30,400 nucleotides of DNA from Bifidobacterium breve (GCA_945907055.1 CAMDSG010000002.1:1-30400), one strand, 5' to 3'. Positions 16,568-24,597 are shown, counted from the first letter of the stretch. Numbers and translations: made by a program. The notes: generated from the sequence alone by a model not told the origin.

Positions 16568-17418
16568 CCCCTACGTTGCGCAGATTCAGAATCCGCCCGA
16601 GCGTTATTACGAATGTAATCACGAGCACTACGCGCCACCCCGGAAATAAGGGGCACCGGGTCAAGGCGCTGACGCGACTAGTTCGCTGTGAAATAACAGC
16701 CCGAGTGACAAACCGCCCTGTGATTACACCGATCGGAGATCACTCGTCGATCTATGCGTACCTCCACCGTGGCGGCTCATGGCGAGCGGTAAAGGCGAAT
16801 CCCCCTGATTTTGCCGAGATGAATGTGTGGAGATCAAGAATTAGTGAAGGCGATCTATTCGTAGACGTTGGGGCACATGTCGGCATTTATTCGCTCTGGG
16901 CTCTTGACCTCGGGGCACAGGTATTAGCGGTTGAGCCAGACCCGGAGAACGTTCTCCAGTTGCGCGCGAACCTCCTCCTCAACGATTACAGCGCCGAGGT
17001 CTTTGCAGGAGCGCTAGGCAGCGAGAGCGGGACCATGCGACTCGCCGGCCCTGACCTCCTTCGTCGGCACCTAACAAGCGATGGCGAGGGTGTGGAGGTA
17101 GAGGTCAGGACACTCGACGAACTCTTAGGCGAGCGCCGAGCGGCTGGGGTGAAGATCGATGTTGAGGGAGCGGAGCGCCTTGTCTTAGAGGGCGCATCGC
17201 GTGCGTTAACGGATCTGCGCGTAGATCTGCTCCAAATCGAGTGGAATCACTGCTCTCTCGATCTCTTAGGCGAGGACCGTCAACCGGTGGCCGAGCTTCT
17301 ACGAAAATGCGGTTACGAACTCTGCAGACCCGATGCGTCTGGCGCTCTGGTACCCGAGGTAGACCTCTCGGCAACCCTTTTAACCCGCGACATGTTCGCG
17401 CGCCCGATTACCCGATAA
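16564..17418 (+). CDS. FkbM-family SAM-dependent methyltransferase
   Basis: A 284-residue methyltransferase. The SAM-binding fold is clear: GDLFVDVGAHVGIYSLWAL (motif I around Asp101), VLAVEPDPENVLQL (acidic end of strand 2), VRTLDELLGER and the FkbM signature VKIDVEGAERLVLEGA, followed by LLQIEWNH. The first ~80 residues are basic. The start is ATG 16564 in an ATGA overlap with the epimerase stop; an earlier ATG at 16549 lies within the epimerase. FkbM proteins in glycan loci usually O-methylate sugars, so this may cap or decorate the same glycan. It is the last gene of the operon, 16 bp from the convergent map gene. Confidence 0.85.
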   Translation: MTPTLRRFRIRPSVITNVITSTTRHPGNKGHRVKALTRLVRCEITARVTNRPVITPIGDHSSIYAYLHRGGSWRAVKANPPDFAEMNVWRSRISEGDLFVDVGAHVGIYSLWALDLGAQVLAVEPDPENVLQLRANLLLNDYSAEVFAGALGSESGTMRLAGPDLLRRHLTSDGEGVEVEVRTLDELLGERRAAGVKIDVEGAERLVLEGASRALTDLRVDLLQIEWNHCSLDLLGEDRQPVAELLRKCGYELCRPDASGALVPEVDLSATLLTRDMFARPITR

Positions 17419-17426
17419 GTAGCGGC

Positions 17427-17445
17427 CGCTTCAATCATGGAAGCG
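17427..17445. terminator. Small inverted repeat at the convergent junction of the glycan locus and map
   Basis: CGCTTC (17427–17432) and GAAGCG (17440–17445) form a 6-bp stem with a 7-nt loop covering the map stop codon. It lies where both converging operons must stop, but no T-run follows in either direction, so an intrinsic terminator is doubtful. Confidence 0.3.
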
Positions 17446-18184
17446 TTAGAACCTCAGGGCCATTATCTGTTAGAGCAATCGTGTGCTCGAAGTGGGCCGA
17501 CCTGCCACCATCAACCGTAGTTACTGTCCAGCCGTCGTCTAATACCTGAGTCTCATCAGACCCGGTGTTGACCATTGGCTCAATCGCCAAGACGATCCCA
17601 GGCTTCAACCTCAACTTATGCCCCGAGCCATTGCGAAAATTGGGGACCTCAGGGTCTTCGTGCATCGCCCGGCCAATGCCGTGACCTACATACTCCCGCA
17701 CGACAGAGAAGCCCGCAGCCTCAACCAAGTCTTCTACTGCTCCGCCGATTCTCCCGAGGCTCGCGCCCACTTTCATAGCCGCAATGGCCGCCTCGAGCGA
17801 GGATCGCGTCACATCAATCAGGCGCTGAGACTCTTCATCAATAGCACCAATAGGGATAGTGATAGCTGCGTCTGCATGCCAACCCTCGATAATCGCTCCA
17901 CAGTCAATGGAGAGGATGTCGCCCTCATGAAGGACACGGCCATCTGGGATTCCATGCACGATTACTTCGTTCGGGGATGCGCATATAACTGCCGGGAACC
18001 CGTGATACCCAAGGAAATTAGAGAGGGCATTGCGGCGCTCTAATACTCCTCTCGCAACAGCATCAATCTCCAGAGTCGTCGCCCCTGGGCGCGCAGCCAT
18101 CGAGCATGCTTCATGCATCTCGGCGACTACCTTCCCGGCCCGGCGCATGATCGCTATCTGGGCGGTTGTCTTACGTGTATACAA
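17435..18184 (-). CDS. map: Methionine aminopeptidase, type I
   Basis: A 249-residue enzyme removing N-terminal methionine from new proteins. All five metal ligands of the pita-bread fold are visible: Asp94 (SIDCGA), Asp105 (WHADAA), His168 (VGHGIG), Glu202 (AIEPMV) and Glu233 (FEHTIAL), and the substrate-contact His77 (VHGIP) is present. No N-terminal zinc-finger or SH3-binding extension, so it is the short type Ia form. The start is TTG at 18184, one base after the adk stop; the next in-frame ATG would delete conserved sequence. It is the last gene of the ribosomal array in this window: infA and the S13–S11–S4–rpoA–L17 genes that often follow are absent downstream. Confidence 0.95.
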   Translation of the reverse strand: MYTRKTTAQIAIMRRAGKVVAEMHEACSMAARPGATTLEIDAVARGVLERRNALSNFLGYHGFPAVICASPNEVIVHGIPDGRVLHEGDILSIDCGAIIEGWHADAAITIPIGAIDEESQRLIDVTRSSLEAAIAAMKVGASLGRIGGAVEDLVEAAGFSVVREYVGHGIGRAMHEDPEVPNFRNGSGHKLRLKPGIVLAIEPMVNTGSDETQVLDDGWTVTTVDGGRSAHFEHTIALTDNGPEVLTLP

Positions 18185-18185
18185 C

Positions 18186-18860
18186 TCAGTTAGCGGCTTT
18201 AAGACGAGCGTCTATTGCACTCACGATGCGGGCGAATACTTCGTCACCCGTTCCGAGCCCATCAATCTCATCGAGGCGATCGATCTCTCTATAAAAATCA
18301 AGAATGGGCATCGTCGCGGTTTCGTAGAGCTCGAGGCGGCGCATTACAGCGACCTCAGTATCGTCGTCTCGCTGGCTTACTGTGCCGCCGCATACATCGC
18401 AGACACCATGTACCTTGGGAGGCATAGTGAGATGGTAGGTAGTGCCGCAGTCGTCGCATACTCGACGCCCGGCAATACGGTCGAGGACGATCTCCGTCGG
18501 GACCTCAAGATCAATCGCTATATCTAGCGGTCGACCAGAGATAGCAAGCTCTTCCTCAAGAGCGGATGCCTGGACAAGTGTGCGCGGGAATCCATCTAGA
18601 ACGAACCCGCTATCCATCAGACCCCCGTCGAGCATCTGCTCTCGTACAACACGCAGTACAAGATCATCGGGTACAAGTTCGCCGCGATCCATGTAAGCAA
18701 TTGCCTCTAAGCCTGCAGGTGCTCCACCTCTTGCAGCGGCACGAAAAAGATCGCCCGTGGAGAGGTGCGCGACGCTGTAATGCTGGGCAATACGCACCGC
18801 CTGGGTGCCCTTGCCGGCACCCTGCTTCCCCAGCAGGATGAGACGTATTCCGCTTGTCAT
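18186..18860 (-). CDS. adk: Adenylate kinase with zinc-binding LID
   Basis: A 224-residue long-form adenylate kinase (ATP + AMP to 2 ADP). The P-loop is GKQGAGKGT (11–19), the NMP-binding LSTGDLFR follows at 33–40, and GFVLDGFPRT (85–94) is the family signature. The LID domain carries four cysteines, Cys135, Cys138, Cys154 and Cys157 (CDDC and CDVC), the structural zinc site seen in Gram-positive and many other enzymes. It begins 11 bp after secY and ends one base before map, the usual secY–adk–map order. Confidence 0.96.
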   Translation of the reverse strand: MTSGIRLILLGKQGAGKGTQAVRIAQHYSVAHLSTGDLFRAAARGGAPAGLEAIAYMDRGELVPDDLVLRVVREQMLDGGLMDSGFVLDGFPRTLVQASALEEELAISGRPLDIAIDLEVPTEIVLDRIAGRRVCDDCGTTYHLTMPPKVHGVCDVCGGTVSQRDDDTEVAVMRRLELYETATMPILDFYREIDRLDEIDGLGTGDEVFARIVSAIDARLKAAN

Positions 18861-18871
18861 GTTGATGCTCC

Positions 18872-20170
18872 TCAGGCGAGGAAGCCCTCATAGTTTCGCA
18901 TCATCAATTGGCTATCAATCTGTTTCATAGTCTCAAGTGCAACACCCACAGTAATGAGAAGTGAGGTTCCTCCAAACGGAAACTGCGTAATGCTCCACGC
19001 AGCAAAGACAACGAGCGGTGTCAGCGCAATCGCGGCAAGGAAAAGAGATCCAGGGAGCGTGATCCGGTTAAGCACCTTTGCGAGGTATCTCTCCGTGGGA
19101 GGCCCTGGTCGAATGCCTGGGATAAAGCCACCCTGCTTACGAATGATGTCAGCCTGCTGCGCAGGGTTGAATGCAATGGCTGTATAGAAATAGGCAAAGA
19201 AGACAATTAGGAGGGTGTAGAAGCCCATGTAGAAAATGCTGCTCTGACTCACTAGGTACTTACTGGTAAATGTCTGGAGCGCCTGCCAGTTGGTAGCGGT
19301 TGCTATGAGGGCTGGGAAGGAGAGGATGGATGAGGCGAAGATCACGGGGATAACGCCGGACTGGTTGACCTTTAGGGGAATATAGGTACTCTGCCCACCG
19401 TACATACGACGCCCCACAACACGCTTTGCGAATTGAACAGGGATTCTCCGCTGCCCAGACTCCACGTAGACGATTGCCGCAACCATGCCCATAAGGATCA
19501 TGAAGATAGCGACACCCTTATACCAGCCGCCCTCTGAGAAGACGAGCCCGAAGCCACTTGGAAGCTGCGAGACAACAGAGGCAAAGATCAAGATCGACAT
19601 TCCATTACCAATTCCGCGAGCGGTAATCGACTCTGCGAGCCACATCACTAATGCGGTACCCGCTGTCCAGACCAGAACAATCATCGCAGCACGCCATGCG
19701 TTGAAGTCCGGTATGAAGTTGACTCCCTGTGGAAGATTACCGAAGAGGGCGGTATTCCCCTCCTTGAGTGCGAATACAAAACCAGTTGACTGGACGATCG
19801 CGAGACCCATTGTGACGTACCGCGTCCACTGCGTAATTTTCTTCTGGCCAGACTGACCCTCGTTCTGCCACTCCTCGAGCTTGGGGATTACAACACCAAG
19901 CAACTGCATAATGATTGATGCAGTGATGTAGGGCATGATCCCGAGGAAGAATACAGAGACGCTGGTAATGGCTCCGCCGGAGAAGAGGTTAAGGAAACCC
20001 ACGACTCCGTTATCCGCTGAGCTCTTCTGCAGTTCTTGGATCGCAGAGAAATCTACAAATGGGACAGGTATATGCGAACCTATTCGATAGGCAGCAATAA
20101 CTAGGAGTGTAAAGAGAACCTTGTTCCGTAGGTCAGGGACCCGGAACATATTCCGCAAGCGGCCGATCAT
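18872..20170 (-). CDS. secY: Protein translocase subunit SecY
   Basis: The 432-residue channel subunit of the Sec translocon, with about ten membrane segments. It starts MIGRLRNMFRVPDLRNKVLF followed by the first segment and the VPFVD plug-region entry. The cytoplasmic loop with QRRIPVQFAKRVVGRRMYGG and the later GFIPGIRPGPPTERYL motif are diagnostic. Normal family length. ATG 20170 has CAGGAGGAC about eight bases upstream. Transcribed after rplO with a 49-bp gap, one of the larger gaps in the array; no terminator hairpin was seen there. Confidence 0.97.
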   Translation of the reverse strand: MIGRLRNMFRVPDLRNKVLFTLLVIAAYRIGSHIPVPFVDFSAIQELQKSSADNGVVGFLNLFSGGAITSVSVFFLGIMPYITASIIMQLLGVVIPKLEEWQNEGQSGQKKITQWTRYVTMGLAIVQSTGFVFALKEGNTALFGNLPQGVNFIPDFNAWRAAMIVLVWTAGTALVMWLAESITARGIGNGMSILIFASVVSQLPSGFGLVFSEGGWYKGVAIFMILMGMVAAIVYVESGQRRIPVQFAKRVVGRRMYGGQSTYIPLKVNQSGVIPVIFASSILSFPALIATATNWQALQTFTSKYLVSQSSIFYMGFYTLLIVFFAYFYTAIAFNPAQQADIIRKQGGFIPGIRPGPPTERYLAKVLNRITLPGSLFLAAIALTPLVVFAAWSITQFPFGGTSLLITVGVALETMKQIDSQLMMRNYEGFLA

Positions 20171-20219
20171 TGGGTGGTTGTCCTCCTGGAGTTGATCCCG
20201 TCAAGCGAGATCGCGAAGT

Positions 20220-20711
20220 TTACCGGTTAGTGAGGGCGTTGCCCTTGGCGGGTGGACGACGATCTCCCCATGGAAGCGCAATGAGTTCAGTGGTCCCACC
20301 AGCGGCCTCAATAGCGGCCTTGGCGGAGTCTGAGAATCTATGGGCCTTCACGGTTAGGGAGTTAGAGATCTCTCCTCGCCCAAGTACCTTGACTAGACCT
20401 CGCTTGGCGACAAGGCCGCGCTCACGTAGTGTCTCGGGGTCCACAACCGTCCCTGATGCAAAATCGTCTAGAGCATCTAGGTTGACGACGTTGTACTCAA
20501 CTCGGAATGGGTTCTTGAAGCCCTTGGACTTAGGTGTCCGGCGATGCAGGGGTGTCTGACCACCCTCGAACCCTGGCTTTACAGTATTGCGAGCGTGCTG
20601 GCCCTTAGTACCGCGGCCTGCAGTCTTGCCACCTTTACCTGCGATACCGCGACCCATACGCTTGGCTGGGCGCTTGGACCCCTCTGCTGGCTTGAGTTCA
20701 TGGAGTTTCAT
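20220..20711 (-). CDS. rplO: 50S ribosomal protein L15
   Basis: A 163-residue L15 of the large-subunit early assembly core. The N-terminal basic, glycine-rich extension (AKRMGRGIAGKGGKTAGRGTK) that threads into 23S rRNA is present, then GFEGGQTPLHRRTPKSKGF. The C-terminal part holds ISNSLTVKAHRFSDSAKAAIEAAGG, the conserved globular motif. Slightly longer than the E. coli protein through its C-terminus. Its ATG shares one base with the rpmD stop (TAATG), so translation is coupled. Confidence 0.97.
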   Translation of the reverse strand: MKLHELKPAEGSKRPAKRMGRGIAGKGGKTAGRGTKGQHARNTVKPGFEGGQTPLHRRTPKSKGFKNPFRVEYNVVNLDALDDFASGTVVDPETLRERGLVAKRGLVKVLGRGEISNSLTVKAHRFSDSAKAAIEAAGGTTELIALPWGDRRPPAKGNALTNR

Positions 20712-20893
20712 TAGGAGATCTCCTCTACCTTTACGAGGTGAGTGACACGCGCAATCATTCCGCGAATCTCTGGTCGGTCATCGAATTCATTAGTGCGACC
20801 AATGCCGCGAAGCCCAAGGGCACGCATTGTCCCGCGAGTCTTTGGCTTTGTGCCGATAGTGGAACGCAGCTGAGTAACTCGGATGCGCCCCAT
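20711..20893 (-). CDS. rpmD: 50S ribosomal protein L30
   Basis: A 60-residue bacterial L30 with the compact beta-alpha-beta-alpha-beta pattern: IRVTQLRSTIG, the TKPKTRGTMRALGLRGIGRT helix region and the VTHLVKVEEI last strand. Presence of L30 is lineage-variable and fits Actinobacteria. It is joined by 1-bp TAATG overlaps to both rpsE before it and rplO after it. Confidence 0.96.
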   Translation of the reverse strand: MGRIRVTQLRSTIGTKPKTRGTMRALGLRGIGRTNEFDDRPEIRGMIARVTHLVKVEEIS

Positions 20894-21441
20894 TATGCGA
20901 CCTCAATCGGTGCGGTCTTAACTGCATTGCGCTCACGGTATGCACGAAGCACTCCGGCTGGGGTTACTTCCTCCATGCTCTTGCCACGCATCTTGGCGAC
21001 ATCCTCTGGACGACGCAGAGCGCGTAATCCCGCGATGGTTGCGCGAGAGACGTTGATTGCATTAGCCGAGCCAAGAGACTTAGCTAGAACATCATGTACA
21101 CCCGCTGCCTCGAGGATTGCTCGCGCCGCGCCACCGGCGATTACACCGGTACCAGGGGCTGCTGGCTTGAGAAGGACGCGCGCTGCGTCGTGCTCTCCAA
21201 CGAGTTCATGGGTGATTGTGGTTCCCGCAAGCGGCACCTTGAAGAGGTTCTTCTTGGCCTCTTCCATGCCCTTTTGGATAGCAGCAGGAACCTCTTTGGC
21301 CTTGCCGTAGCCAAGACCAACGCTTCCCTCGCCATCGCCGACCACCACTAAGGCAGTAAAGGAGAACCTTCGTCCACCTTTTACTACCTTGGCAACGCGG
21401 TTGATTGCGATTACCCGCTCTTCGTACTGGCCTTCGGCCAT
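20893..21441 (-). CDS. rpsE: 30S ribosomal protein S5
   Basis: A 182-residue S5, part of the mRNA entry channel and the decoding fidelity region. The double-stranded RNA-binding N-terminal domain begins EERVIAINRVAKVVKGGRRF, followed by GDGEGSVGLGYGKAKEVP, and the C-terminal S5 fold has the GVHDVLAKSLGSANAINV motif. Normal length with a short N-terminal extension. It starts 19 bp after rplR. Confidence 0.97.
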   Translation of the reverse strand: MAEGQYEERVIAINRVAKVVKGGRRFSFTALVVVGDGEGSVGLGYGKAKEVPAAIQKGMEEAKKNLFKVPLAGTTITHELVGEHDAARVLLKPAAPGTGVIAGGAARAILEAAGVHDVLAKSLGSANAINVSRATIAGLRALRRPEDVAKMRGKSMEEVTPAGVLRAYRERNAVKTAPIEVA

Positions 21442-21460
21442 GGGTTACTCCCTTGTCTTT

Positions 21461-21817
21461 CTAGAACTCGAGGCCGCTAGCGCGCGCCGCATCGGCGATT
21501 GCTGCAACTCGTCCGTGGTATCGGTATCCACCGCGGTCAAACACGACGCTTTTGATACCTGCTTCTTTTGCTCTCTCGCCAATGCGCTGGCCAACAGCTG
21601 TGGCTGCTGCCACATTGCCGGTTGCACCCTTGCGAGCTGCTGCCTCCATTGTTGATGCGGAGACAATTGTTCGTCCAGTTACATCGTCGATCACCTGCGC
21701 ATAGATGTGCGAGGCAGAGCGAAAAACCGCAAGACGCGGTCGCTCGGCTGTGCCGTGCACTTTCTTGCGAACGCGTACGTGGCGACGCTTCCTAGATTCT
21801 GGTTTGGTAAGGCTCAT
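21461..21817 (-). CDS. rplR: 50S ribosomal protein L18
   Basis: A 118-residue L18, a 5S rRNA-binding protein. The basic N-terminus (RKRRHVRVRKKVHGTAERPR) precedes LAVFRSASHIYAQVIDD, and the C-terminal block has VVFDRGGYRYHGRVAAIADAAR. Normal bacterial length. It lies between rplF and rpsE with 19-bp spacers on both sides. Confidence 0.97.
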   Translation of the reverse strand: MSLTKPESRKRRHVRVRKKVHGTAERPRLAVFRSASHIYAQVIDDVTGRTIVSASTMEAAARKGATGNVAAATAVGQRIGERAKEAGIKSVVFDRGGYRYHGRVAAIADAARASGLEF

Positions 21818-21836
21818 CGTGTCCCTCTCTTATCCG

Positions 21837-22376
21837 CTACTTGGCTGACTTGCCGGCCTTGCGCAGGACGCGCTCGTCGGCGTAGCGAATGCCCTTGCCT
21901 TTGTAAGGCTCGGGCTTGCGGATCTTGCGAATGTCTGCAGCGACCTGGCCAACGACCTGCTTGTCTATCCCGATCACAGTGATGCGAGTAGCCGCAGGGA
22001 CATCGAAGGTCACTCCATCTGGGGCCTCGACGAAGACTGGGTGCGAGAAACCTACCTGCACCTCAATTTTGGTCGGGCTCTGAGGAATTGCACGATAACC
22101 AACGCCTACGATCTCGAGCTCTCTGGTGAAGCCCGCAGATACACCAATCACCATGTTGGAGACGAGAGATCGTGTGAGTCCGTGGAGAGCGCGGTTCTGG
22201 CGTTCGTCATCGGGTCGGGTTACAACGAGGTCATCGCCATCGCGTGCGACCGTGATAGTCGGCGGGGCGTCGATCTCAAGAGTTCCCTTGGGTCCCTTTA
22301 CGGTGATGTGAGAACCAGTGATGGTTACCTCAACGCCTGCGGGGAGAGTTATGGGCTGCTTACCAATACGAGACAT
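21837..22376 (-). CDS. rplF: 50S ribosomal protein L6
   Basis: A 179-residue L6, which supports the GTPase-associated region. The start is ATG 22376 giving MSRIGKQPITLPAGVEV; the open frame continues upstream to 22472 but that part is antisense-like sequence inside rpsH. Two L6 repeats are visible, with VKGPKGTLEI in the first and the C-terminal signature PEPYKGKGIRYADE in the second. Four bases separate it from the rpsH stop. Confidence 0.97.
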   Translation of the reverse strand: MSRIGKQPITLPAGVEVTITGSHITVKGPKGTLEIDAPPTITVARDGDDLVVTRPDDERQNRALHGLTRSLVSNMVIGVSAGFTRELEIVGVGYRAIPQSPTKIEVQVGFSHPVFVEAPDGVTFDVPAATRITVIGIDKQVVGQVAADIRKIRKPEPYKGKGIRYADERVLRKAGKSAK

Positions 22377-22380
22377 GTGA

Positions 22381-22785
22381 TTACCAGACGTGGCAGAGCA
22401 CTTCGCCACCGATGCGACGCTTGCGCGCCTCACGGTCGGTGACGAGACCCTTATTGGTAGAGAGCACGGCAATTCCGAATCCGCCGAGTACGCGAGCGAC
22501 CGAGTCGGCCTTCGAATACACGCGCAGACCTGGCTTCGATACTCGCTTGATGCCAGAGATTGTTCGCTTACGCTCGGGGGTGTACTTCATGTAAACGGTG
22601 AGACGTTGTCCAGGGCGAACCGGGTCGTCTTCAACCTCATAGCCCTCGATGTAGCCCTCGCTCAGCAGAACTTTGGCGAGTGCTTCCTTGACTTTCGAGG
22701 AAGGCATCGACGTTGTGTCATGCATAGCGATGTTTGCGTTGCGGATGCGTGTAAGCATGTCCGCGATGGGGTCGGTCATTGTCAT
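22381..22785 (-). CDS. rpsH: 30S ribosomal protein S8
   Basis: A 134-residue S8, a primary 16S rRNA-binding protein and, in many bacteria, the translational repressor of the spc operon. The N-terminal MTDPIADMLTRIRNAN and the C-terminal rRNA-contact motif VLSTNKGLVTDREARKRRIGGE are both present. MTMTDP leaves two possible ATGs two codons apart; I keep the longer. It lies 13 bp after rpsN. Confidence 0.97.
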   Translation of the reverse strand: MTMTDPIADMLTRIRNANIAMHDTTSMPSSKVKEALAKVLLSEGYIEGYEVEDDPVRPGQRLTVYMKYTPERKRTISGIKRVSKPGLRVYSKADSVARVLGGFGIAVLSTNKGLVTDREARKRRIGGEVLCHVW

Positions 22786-22798
22786 TGGATCGCCTTCC

Positions 22799-22984
22799 TC
22801 ACCACGACGCCTTGGTCACGCCAGGCACTTCGCCTGCGTGAATGAGCTCGCGTAGGCAGATTCGGCATAGGCCGAACTTGCGGTACACCGCTCGCGCTCG
22901 ACCGCATTTACGGCACCGCGAGTAACCGCGGACCTTAAACTTTGGCTCACGCTGCTGCTTGTTGACTAGTGCTTTTTTAGCCAT
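22799..22984 (-). CDS. rpsN: 30S ribosomal protein S14, type Z (zinc-binding)
   Basis: A 61-residue short S14 with two CxxC pairs (Cys24, Cys27, Cys40, Cys43 in CRKC and CRIC) forming the zinc knuckle of the zinc-dependent (C+) form. The frame is open further upstream to 23122, but ATG 22984 (MAKKALVNKQ) is the standard start. In Actinobacteria a zinc-free paralogue is often kept elsewhere under Zur control; none is seen here. Four bases separate it from rplE. Confidence 0.97.
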   Translation of the reverse strand: MAKKALVNKQQREPKFKVRGYSRCRKCGRARAVYRKFGLCRICLRELIHAGEVPGVTKASW

Positions 22985-22988
22985 GTGC

Positions 22989-23546
22989 CTAACCCACGTT
23001 CTCTGTGCGTCTAAACGGAAATCCAAGCGCTCGTAAGAGTGCTCGTCCCTCGTCGTCGGTACGTGCAGAGGAGACAATTGTGATATCCATTCCGCGCGTT
23101 GTATCGATTTTGTCGTACTCAATCTCCGGGAAGATCAGTTGCTCGGTCACGCCAAACGTGTAGTTGCCATGTCCGTCGAATGATTTGGGGCTAAGCCCGC
23201 GGAAGTCGCGAATGCGAGGGATCGCCAGAGTCACAAGGCGGTCATAGAACTCCCACATACGGGCGCCTCGGAGAGTCACCTTTGCTCCGATGGCATTTCC
23301 CTCACGCAGTTTGAATCCAGCGATAGAGGTCTTTGCCTTCGTTATCAGGGGCTTCTGTCCAGAGATCGTCGTGAGGTCTGCAACTGCACCATCAAGCAAG
23401 GAGGCCTGCTGGGTTGCCCCACCTACGCCCATGTTGATGACGATTTTTTGAAGTCGCGGAACCTGCATCACATTGATGAGCCCAAGCTCAGTGCGCAGAG
23501 CCTCACGAAGCTCAGACTCGTATCGTTCTTTTAGACGCGGAGCCAT
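22989..23546 (-). CDS. rplE: 50S ribosomal protein L5
   Basis: A 185-residue L5, which binds 5S rRNA and contacts the P-site tRNA. Diagnostic segments are LQKIVINMGVGGATQQASLL, AGFKLREGNAIGAKVTLRG and DFRGLSPKSFDGHGNYTFG. ATG 23546 is used; the upstream open stretch to 23627 lies inside rplX. Its ATG shares one base with the rplX stop. Confidence 0.97.
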   Translation of the reverse strand: MAPRLKERYESELREALRTELGLINVMQVPRLQKIVINMGVGGATQQASLLDGAVADLTTISGQKPLITKAKTSIAGFKLREGNAIGAKVTLRGARMWEFYDRLVTLAIPRIRDFRGLSPKSFDGHGNYTFGVTEQLIFPEIEYDKIDTTRGMDITIVSSARTDDEGRALLRALGFPFRRTENVG

Positions 23547-23851
23547 TAGAGGTCCCCTCCACACTTGCGGCAGGTACGCCGTTTCTTCTCGCCCTCGAAC
23601 TTCATGCCGATGCGAGTGGGTCCACACTTTGAGCAGACGATTGCAACGTTAGATACGTGAATCGGCATCTCTTTATCGATGATTCCACCCTGGGTGGTGG
23701 CTGAAGTAGCGCGCTGGTGGCGCTTGGCCATGTTGATTCCACCATCGACGATGACCTTGTCGGTAGCGGTAATTACACGGATTACTTCGCCCTCTTTGCC
23801 GAGGTCCTTGCCAGCTATGACTCTGACTTTGTCTCCCTTACGGATACGCAT
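23546..23851 (-). CDS. rplX: 50S ribosomal protein L24 with C-terminal zinc site
   Basis: A 101-residue L24, an assembly initiator of the large subunit. The KOW motif is RKGDKVRVIAGKDLGKEGEV. The C-terminal part has CSKC (73–76) and CRKC (94–97), a four-cysteine zinc-ribbon-like site found in a subset of bacterial L24 proteins. Linked by 1-bp overlaps to rplN before it and rplE after it. Confidence 0.97.
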   Translation of the reverse strand: MRIRKGDKVRVIAGKDLGKEGEVIRVITATDKVIVDGGINMAKRHQRATSATTQGGIIDKEMPIHVSNVAIVCSKCGPTRIGMKFEGEKKRRTCRKCGGDL

Positions 23852-24219
23852 CAGAGCACCTCCGGTGCGAGCGAGACGATGCGCATGAACTTCTTGTCAC
23901 GCAGTTCGCGACCAACTGGTCCGAAGATGCGGGTACCACGAGGCTGCATCGCGTCATTGATAAGAACTGCTGCGTTCTCATCAAATCGGATGTATGAGCC
24001 ATCGGCGCGACGCTTCTCTTTCTTGGTGCGAACGACTACGCACTTGACAACATCGCCCTTCTTGACAGCGGCACCAGGCTGGGCAGCCTTGACCGATGCA
24101 ACGAATACATCCCCGATGCTGGCATAGCGACGACGGGTTCCGCCGAGGACCTTTATGCAAAGGACCTCTTTGGCACCGGAGTTGTCGGCAACCTTGAGTC
24201 TGCTCTCTTGCTGAATCAT
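23851..24219 (-). CDS. rplN: 50S ribosomal protein L14
   Basis: A 122-residue L14 of the intersubunit bridge region. It starts MIQQESRLKVADNSGAKEVL and has the family signature with RADGSYIRFDENAAVLIND and RGTRIFGPVGREL. The exact canonical length and lack of extensions make it one of the most conserved proteins here. A 9-bp gap follows rpsQ. Confidence 0.98.
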   Translation of the reverse strand: MIQQESRLKVADNSGAKEVLCIKVLGGTRRRYASIGDVFVASVKAAQPGAAVKKGDVVKCVVVRTKKEKRRADGSYIRFDENAAVLINDAMQPRGTRIFGPVGRELRDKKFMRIVSLAPEVL

Positions 24220-24228
24220 TCTCTCTCC

Positions 24229-24597
24229 CTACCTTGCCCGCTCGAGAATCTCGACGACTCGCCAGCGCTTAAGGCGTGACATCGGGCGAGTCTCAGTGAT
24301 GCGCACACGGTCGCCTTCACGTACCTCGTTGTTCTCGTCGTGAGCGTAAAGCTTTGTTGTGCGCTGGACTGTCTTGCGGTACTTGCGGTGACGTACCCGA
24401 TCGATTACCGCAACAACAACCGTCTTGTCCTGCTTCACTGAGACTGCTACCCCTTCACGCACTTTTCGCGCATTACGGGTCTCGCCTGTCTCGGCCTGCT
24501 CGGCATTGGTCACTTCAGTACTGATGGTCTCAGTACTGATGGTCTCAGTATTGATGGTCTCAGTATCGATGGTCTCGGTCTGTTCGGTCTCGCTCAT
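24229..24597 (-). CDS. rpsQ: 30S ribosomal protein S17 with repeat-built N-terminal extension
   Basis: A 122-residue S17, a primary 16S rRNA binder. The conserved OB-fold core begins around residue 44 (RKVREGVAVSVKQDKTVVVA) and ends with RITETRPMSRLKRWRVVEI. The first ~43 residues are an acidic extension made of TETI pentads: TETID, TETIN, TETIS, TETIS and TEVTN at residues 7–31. N-terminal S17 extensions are known in Actinobacteria, but this one is clearly built by 15-bp unit expansion. The ATG overlaps the rpmC stop (ATGA) and no later start lies before the core. Confidence 0.95.
   Translation of the reverse strand: MSETEQTETIDTETINTETISTETISTEVTNAEQAETGETRNARKVREGVAVSVKQDKTVVVAVIDRVRHRKYRKTVQRTTKLYAHDENNEVREGDRVRITETRPMSRLKRWRVVEILERAR
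24515..24574 (-). repeat. Four 15-bp tandem repeats in the rpsQ 5' coding region
   Basis: On the plus strand TCAGTACTGATGGTC occurs at 24515–24529 and 24530–24544, then with one or two changes at 24545–24559 and 24560–24574. They encode the TETI pentads of S17. The two identical units are next to each other, as expected of recent slippage. Confidence 0.92.

Noticed and set aside
22377..22472. N-terminal extension of L6
   Set aside because: Overlaps rpsH in another frame and lacks family similarity; the standard L6 start is at 22376.
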